Assembly: GCA_026260175.1 (NCBI GenBank)
Contig: JAKCWW010006519.1
Location: forward strand, 1-32,249
Reading direction: 5' to 3'
Source: Reticulitermes lucifugus
Taxonomy: Eukaryota; Arthropoda; Insecta; Blattodea; Rhinotermitidae
Length of the DNA: 32,249 nt
Of the stretch, positions 28,990 through 32,249 are shown piece after piece (position 1 is the stretch's first letter; each line of letters starts with the position of its first letter). Made by a program: the position numbers and the translations under genes. The notes under the pieces were generated by a model. That model saw only the letters and a program-made list of their open reading frames with translations, was not told where the DNA came from and searched no databases.

Positions 28990-29771
28990 AACACACAAAG
29001 GTGTCTCGCTAATTAGACAAGTGTCTGTCCATTAGGGCTCAGCACCGTTTTACACCTCTTCTGCCCACGTCCCCCGCCTTCAGCCGCCTAGCAATTTCTG
29101 TCGCGTCATAAATTTCCACTTCTGATAAATATCTACTTAAATAAAATGGTGATGGAACAGATCGCTTATCAGAATATGTCGGCGCTTGCCTGTGCACAAA
29201 GCGCCCTTTCTCAAACAAGGTCTCCGAAGAGCAAAGTCTTTTTATGATAACTGCATTAATAGTACGAATGCCATGTGTGGTATTACAAGATTTCCAAACC
29301 AAATCAAATTACAGAACAGAAGCATACAAATGTACATGACGCATTATATATTCCTCTTTTAATGTGAAGGAAATTAAATACGTATTTCTTGACCTCTAAC
29401 AAAATTTCGGTTGATTTTAATTTCTAACATAGGTATGCAGAATTAAAAAATATAGAAGTGCGTTTGTAGTAATGTTATACTCAATAGCAGAAGGACAAAG
29501 TAAAGGTTAAGAAACAACTCACACAACAACATGCATTACAACAACAATAATACACGTCAAATACACCAGAGTTATAATGCGGGAAACAAGAAAAGGGGAT
29601 TTCTACATGGATTTTAGGAATTCAAGACTGCATACGCTGCAGAGTATCACTTTCGTACAGTGAGAATATTTAGGCCAAAAGGAAAACATTACGCTCAAAT
29701 GTCAAAGAAGCAGGAGAAAAAAAAAGAATTTTTCAAAACGAGTTGCTCTTTACAGATTTATTAATTAGACA
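28990..29771. other. No confirmed gene; one coding-like frame
   Basis: The minus-strand frame 29039-29302 (87 codons) has a balanced amino-acid composition (E, K, R, D, Y, S and P spread evenly), unlike the F/I/K-rich chance frames around it. It includes RYLSEVEIYDATEIARRLKAGD. I do not recognise a family. It could be an exon, a decayed transposon frame or chance. The rest of the stretch is AT-rich without features. Confidence 0.25.
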
Positions 29772-30272
29772 CTTTAACCGCTTTCGCAAATTTGCGAAAA
29801 ACGACTATTAACTTCGTCGTGTCTGTCTGTCCCATCTGTCTGTCCATCTGTCTGTCTGTCTGTATGTATGTATGTATGTATGTATGTATGTCTGTATGGT
29901 TGTCTGTCTGTCCGTCCGCATAGAACGACTCTGCTCCTACTCAAAGGATTTTCATGAAATTTGTTATTTGAGCATTTTCCGAAAATCTGTCGAGGAAATT
30001 CAGGTTTCATTAAAATCTGAAAAGAATAACAGGCAATTTACAAGAAGACCTATGTACAAAATATGATATTATCTCGCCGAATTTTTCTTAGAATAAGAAA
30101 TGTTTCAGGCAAACATTGTAGAAAAAATAAAAACCCCATTTTTATATCCAATAACTTTTTTCAGAAAAATGTAATTTATGAGCTAATGTTGAAAACTACG
30201 GTAGAGACAGACAGACCACAGATGAGAATATAATACGGTGCATGCGCATTGCATGCTGGATAATTAAGGATA
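29772..30272 (+). repeat. Unclassified interspersed repeat F, copy 2
   Basis: This is a longer relative of 3714-4183. It has a perfect 18-base palindrome TTTCGCAAATTTGCGAAA (29782-29799), GACTATTAACTTCGTCGT, an expanded CTGT/TATG microsatellite (29819-29910), GGATTTTCATGAAATTTG, TCGAGGAAATTCAGGTTTCAT, ATTATCTCGCCGAATTTT, GAAATGTTTCAGGCAAA and the end block GCATGCTGGATAATTAA. A minus-strand frame (29774-30010) starts MKPEFPRQIFGK and parallels the copy 1 frame through CGRTDRQ. The expansion of the internal tract makes this copy longer. Confidence 0.82.
29819..29915. repeat. (CTGT)n/(TATG)n microsatellite inside repeat F
   Basis: CTGT units change to a pure GTAT array at about 29861-29889 and back to CTGT. 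It has expanded from the pyrimidine tract present in all copies of repeat F. Confidence 0.9.
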
Positions 30273-30949
30273 CATACTCAAATGTCAGGCTCATGCTCCG
30301 GTCAGGTAGGCCTAACTATTGCATTGGTGTTGCACAAAGTAGGGTTTACTGCTAAGAAGTGATCCGCAAAACCTTCAACCCAGCCTGCAACGTTATTTTC
30401 ATCCCGTCCAAAAATTTTTCCTTATCTGCCCTACTTTTCAGTGCTACGTATAATATAAAACTGTTTTAGTCCAAAAATGTATAAATAATAAAAGAGACGG
30501 AAATGAAAATTTTGTTCTGCTTATATTTACTATTATTATTTAAGGTTCCATATCGGCTGATATGTTAGATAATCGAACGGGACCCATTTCAGATTCCTTT
30601 TACATCGTCAGAACACAAATTAGAATAGAATTCTCTTTCACACTTACTTAATAATCACATTAGTTTTATGCCTTCTGATATTGCATTAATTTGAAGAAAG
30701 TATCCATTTAAAGTTTTCAACTCCATATTATTTTTTTTTGTGAAAATTTCTGATGAATTGAAAGCATCCCCATTTATTACTTACTAAAAAATTAAATATT
30801 CGCAAACACATATGTTAAGGAATCAATCAATTCACACAATTTAAAATGTATTTATCAACGTAAGAGTTTTCAGCTTTAGAAACTTTATCAGAACTTTTCA
30901 TGAGCTATCCGTTCTTCTGCAATAAGTCACTCCACATCTGCGCATTATG
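30273..30949. other. No gene seen
   Basis: About 680 AT-rich bases without frames of note or repeats shared within the window. Confidence 0.5.
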
Positions 30950-31139
30950 TTCCCACTACGTTTCGAGGAAAGTAAGTGATCTCATCTTCAAGGGTCGAAA
31001 TGTAACAAATATGGACATTTCCACCCCTGAAGATAAAAACAAACCTTTTTTCTCGAAACACAGGAAAATAATATCTAGTGGGCTTCATATCCCAAAAAAT
31101 GGATAAATCATCCACACCGCTACGAAAATCAAAACTCTC
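30950..31139. mobile_element. Degenerate foldback, second subclass
   Basis: The left module (minus) has CTTGAAGA (complement of 30985-30992), T, GAG...CTC, GAA, ACGT. The right module (plus) has CTGAAGA at 31027-31033, T, then a poorly paired helix II, GAA at 31055-31057 and ACAC. The flanks CCCACTA (left) and TAGTGGG (31076-31082) are inverted partners, with a deletion in the left arm. Downstream ATATCCCAAAA and CACCGCTACGAAAATC match the elements at 22741 and 10814. Opposite-strand frames 30900-31106 and 30945-31169 cross it and are not genes. Confidence 0.55.
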
Positions 31140-32193
31140 AGAAGTCATCATATAAACATGAGCTATCAAAGTTTTAAAATGCCTCTATAATAATTATTTA
31201 CAATTTTATTATAAACATTATTAATGTTAATCCTAGAGCTGAATTAGTAGGGATAAAAAAGATAAAATTCAAACAAATATTTACGAAAGTAGTTTTATTT
31301 TAATAGTTCTCTTTCCACAAACTTTAAGTTTTAACGCAACCGTACAATGTCAGATATAAGATTAGAAGTATTTGCTTAGTGCCCTCTGTAAGATACAAAC
31401 TCGTCTTTACCCACTGATGAAGACAAACTTCCCAATAAACTTTCCGATATCAGAATCACGTCTGCCCAAGCGTAGCTAAGGTTGAGACACATTGACTTAT
31501 ATTCCTTGAGGCCTGACAGTATAGCCGTTTAAATACCTGACAGCTGAATATCTACTAACAAAGGATGACAACTCAAGCGAGTACCCCAATCCCGAACGTT
31601 TTGACAAGTGTCAAGTCTGTGACAGTTACAAGGTGCTTTGTGCTTCCTAGCGGGTGGCTTTACCAGATCACAAAGCTCTACAAATAATGGGGTTACTGCT
31701 TGTTGCCTATCAAGAATACACTTATTGTGGTGTAAGTCAGTCAAGTTGGTTTTGTGTCATGTGGGACGATGAAAAGCCAATTTCGAGTGGTTACCGTCCA
31801 GACTGGAAGAATGGACCAAACTCTTTGCATTCCGCAAATCCTATCTCCTATTAATACAGATAGAGTCATAAGCTGTCAGGCACTACGTGAACAACCAACA
31901 CGCCGATATTATCACAATACGCTACATACCAACTAGGAATTCACATAAGTACCATACAATAATAAAATAAAGCAGTTCAAGTAAAAGTCACATATTAACA
32001 TAAATAAATCATACAAGATCTTCATACCGCCAAATTCACTGTTCCGGCTTGATATATATATATGTATATATATATATATAATACAATCAGATCTACATTA
32101 TTACGTAGACGAAGCCTCGACTCTATTTTTTGTATATATAAGTATTATTTAATAATTTTTCTTACAATTTAATATTTTAACTCTACCATTATA
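31140..32193. other. Gene-poor stretch of about 1 kb
   Basis: The frames 31529-31744 (-) and 31654-31854 (+) overlap on opposite strands in a somewhat GC-richer part (31540-31870) that may be an old unidentified transposon, but no domain is visible. ACTGATGAAGAC at about 31411 resembles a hammerhead core without the other elements. Confidence 0.45.
32052..32081. repeat. (TA)n microsatellite, one interruption
   Basis: An alternating A/T run of 30 bases with a single TATG unit in the middle. Confidence 0.93.
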
Positions 32194-32249
32194 CAGGGTT
32201 ATTCAAAATGATTGTCGGGGTTTTAACAACTTGTCATACACAATACACT
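32194..32249 (+). mobile_element. Possible Tc1/mariner-type terminus, cut by window end
   Basis: TA followed by CAGGGTTATTCAAAATGA resembles the CAGGGTG.TTCAAAA ends I associate with insect mariner/IS630-type transposons, which insert at TA. Only about 55 bases are inside the window, so no partner end or transposase can be examined. Confidence 0.35.

Noticed and set aside
31405..31450. ACTGATGAAGAC as another hammerhead core
   Set aside because: Helix II and the GAA block are missing; only the 7-base core is present, which is expected by chance.
1..32249. CRISPR array, bacterial operon or ribosome-binding sites
   Set aside because: No regularly spaced direct repeats other than microsatellites and no dense gene arrangement; the SINE and MITE content shows a eukaryotic genome.

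Overview
The window looks like intergenic or intronic DNA from an animal genome, most likely an insect. It is AT-rich, has no continuous coding region longer than 160 codons, and the longest open frames lie inside interspersed repeats or have no recognisable protein character. I see no rRNA, no functional tRNA, no host protein-coding exon I can name, no CRISPR array and nothing bacterial. Conceptual translations of the SINEs give peptide strings (for example GIEPGPPRWE and VDKVALGQVF) that I associate from memory with spurious 'hypothetical proteins' in cockroach and termite annotation sets. Blattodea is therefore my best guess, but it is an inference and not a proof.

Almost everything that can be supported is mobile-element debris. 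Four tRNA-derived SINE families are present: A (1-186, 8778-8945, 24911-25170; head resembles tRNA-Leu), B (5623-5902, 8509-8729, 11823-12102, 21915-22205), C (640-912, 4515-4792, 16612-16903, 17312-17435; its 3' tail is related to that of B) and D (28681-28976), plus a lone tRNA-like pol III head at 4335-4412. Two copies have clear target-site duplications. Two oppositely oriented copies of a hAT-type MITE (19680-20092, 26360-26785) have 8-bp duplications. An unclassified repeat of about 480 bp (3714-4183, 29772-30272, fragment at 8090-8205) starts with a conserved palindrome. A probable LINE 3' tail (20690-20852) contains a 50-N assembly gap.

The most interesting material is a set of ten dispersed loci, several arranged as head-to-head foldbacks, that carry hammerhead-ribozyme-like sequences. 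The best are at 17976-18020 (-), 18359-18403 (+) and 16253-16297 (+). These have the CUGAUGA core, helix I, helix II, GAA and a short palindromic helix III in the right order, with one extra U after the core. A second, more degenerate subclass has CUGAAGA or UUGAAGA and a 4-nt ACGT in place of helix III (10850-10896, 22767-22805, 30958-31060, 28531-28562, 14964-15033, 15288-15324). Hammerheads are known in terminal repeats of Penelope-like retroelements. The most economical reading is that the window is sown with terminal fragments of one or more such families, in non-autonomous foldback form. No reverse transcriptase or GIY-YIG coding sequence is visible here.

There is no gene network to describe. 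The functional logic is that of pol III-transcribed SINEs, a LINE relic that could represent the class of machinery moving them, a non-autonomous DNA transposon, and ribozyme-bearing foldbacks.
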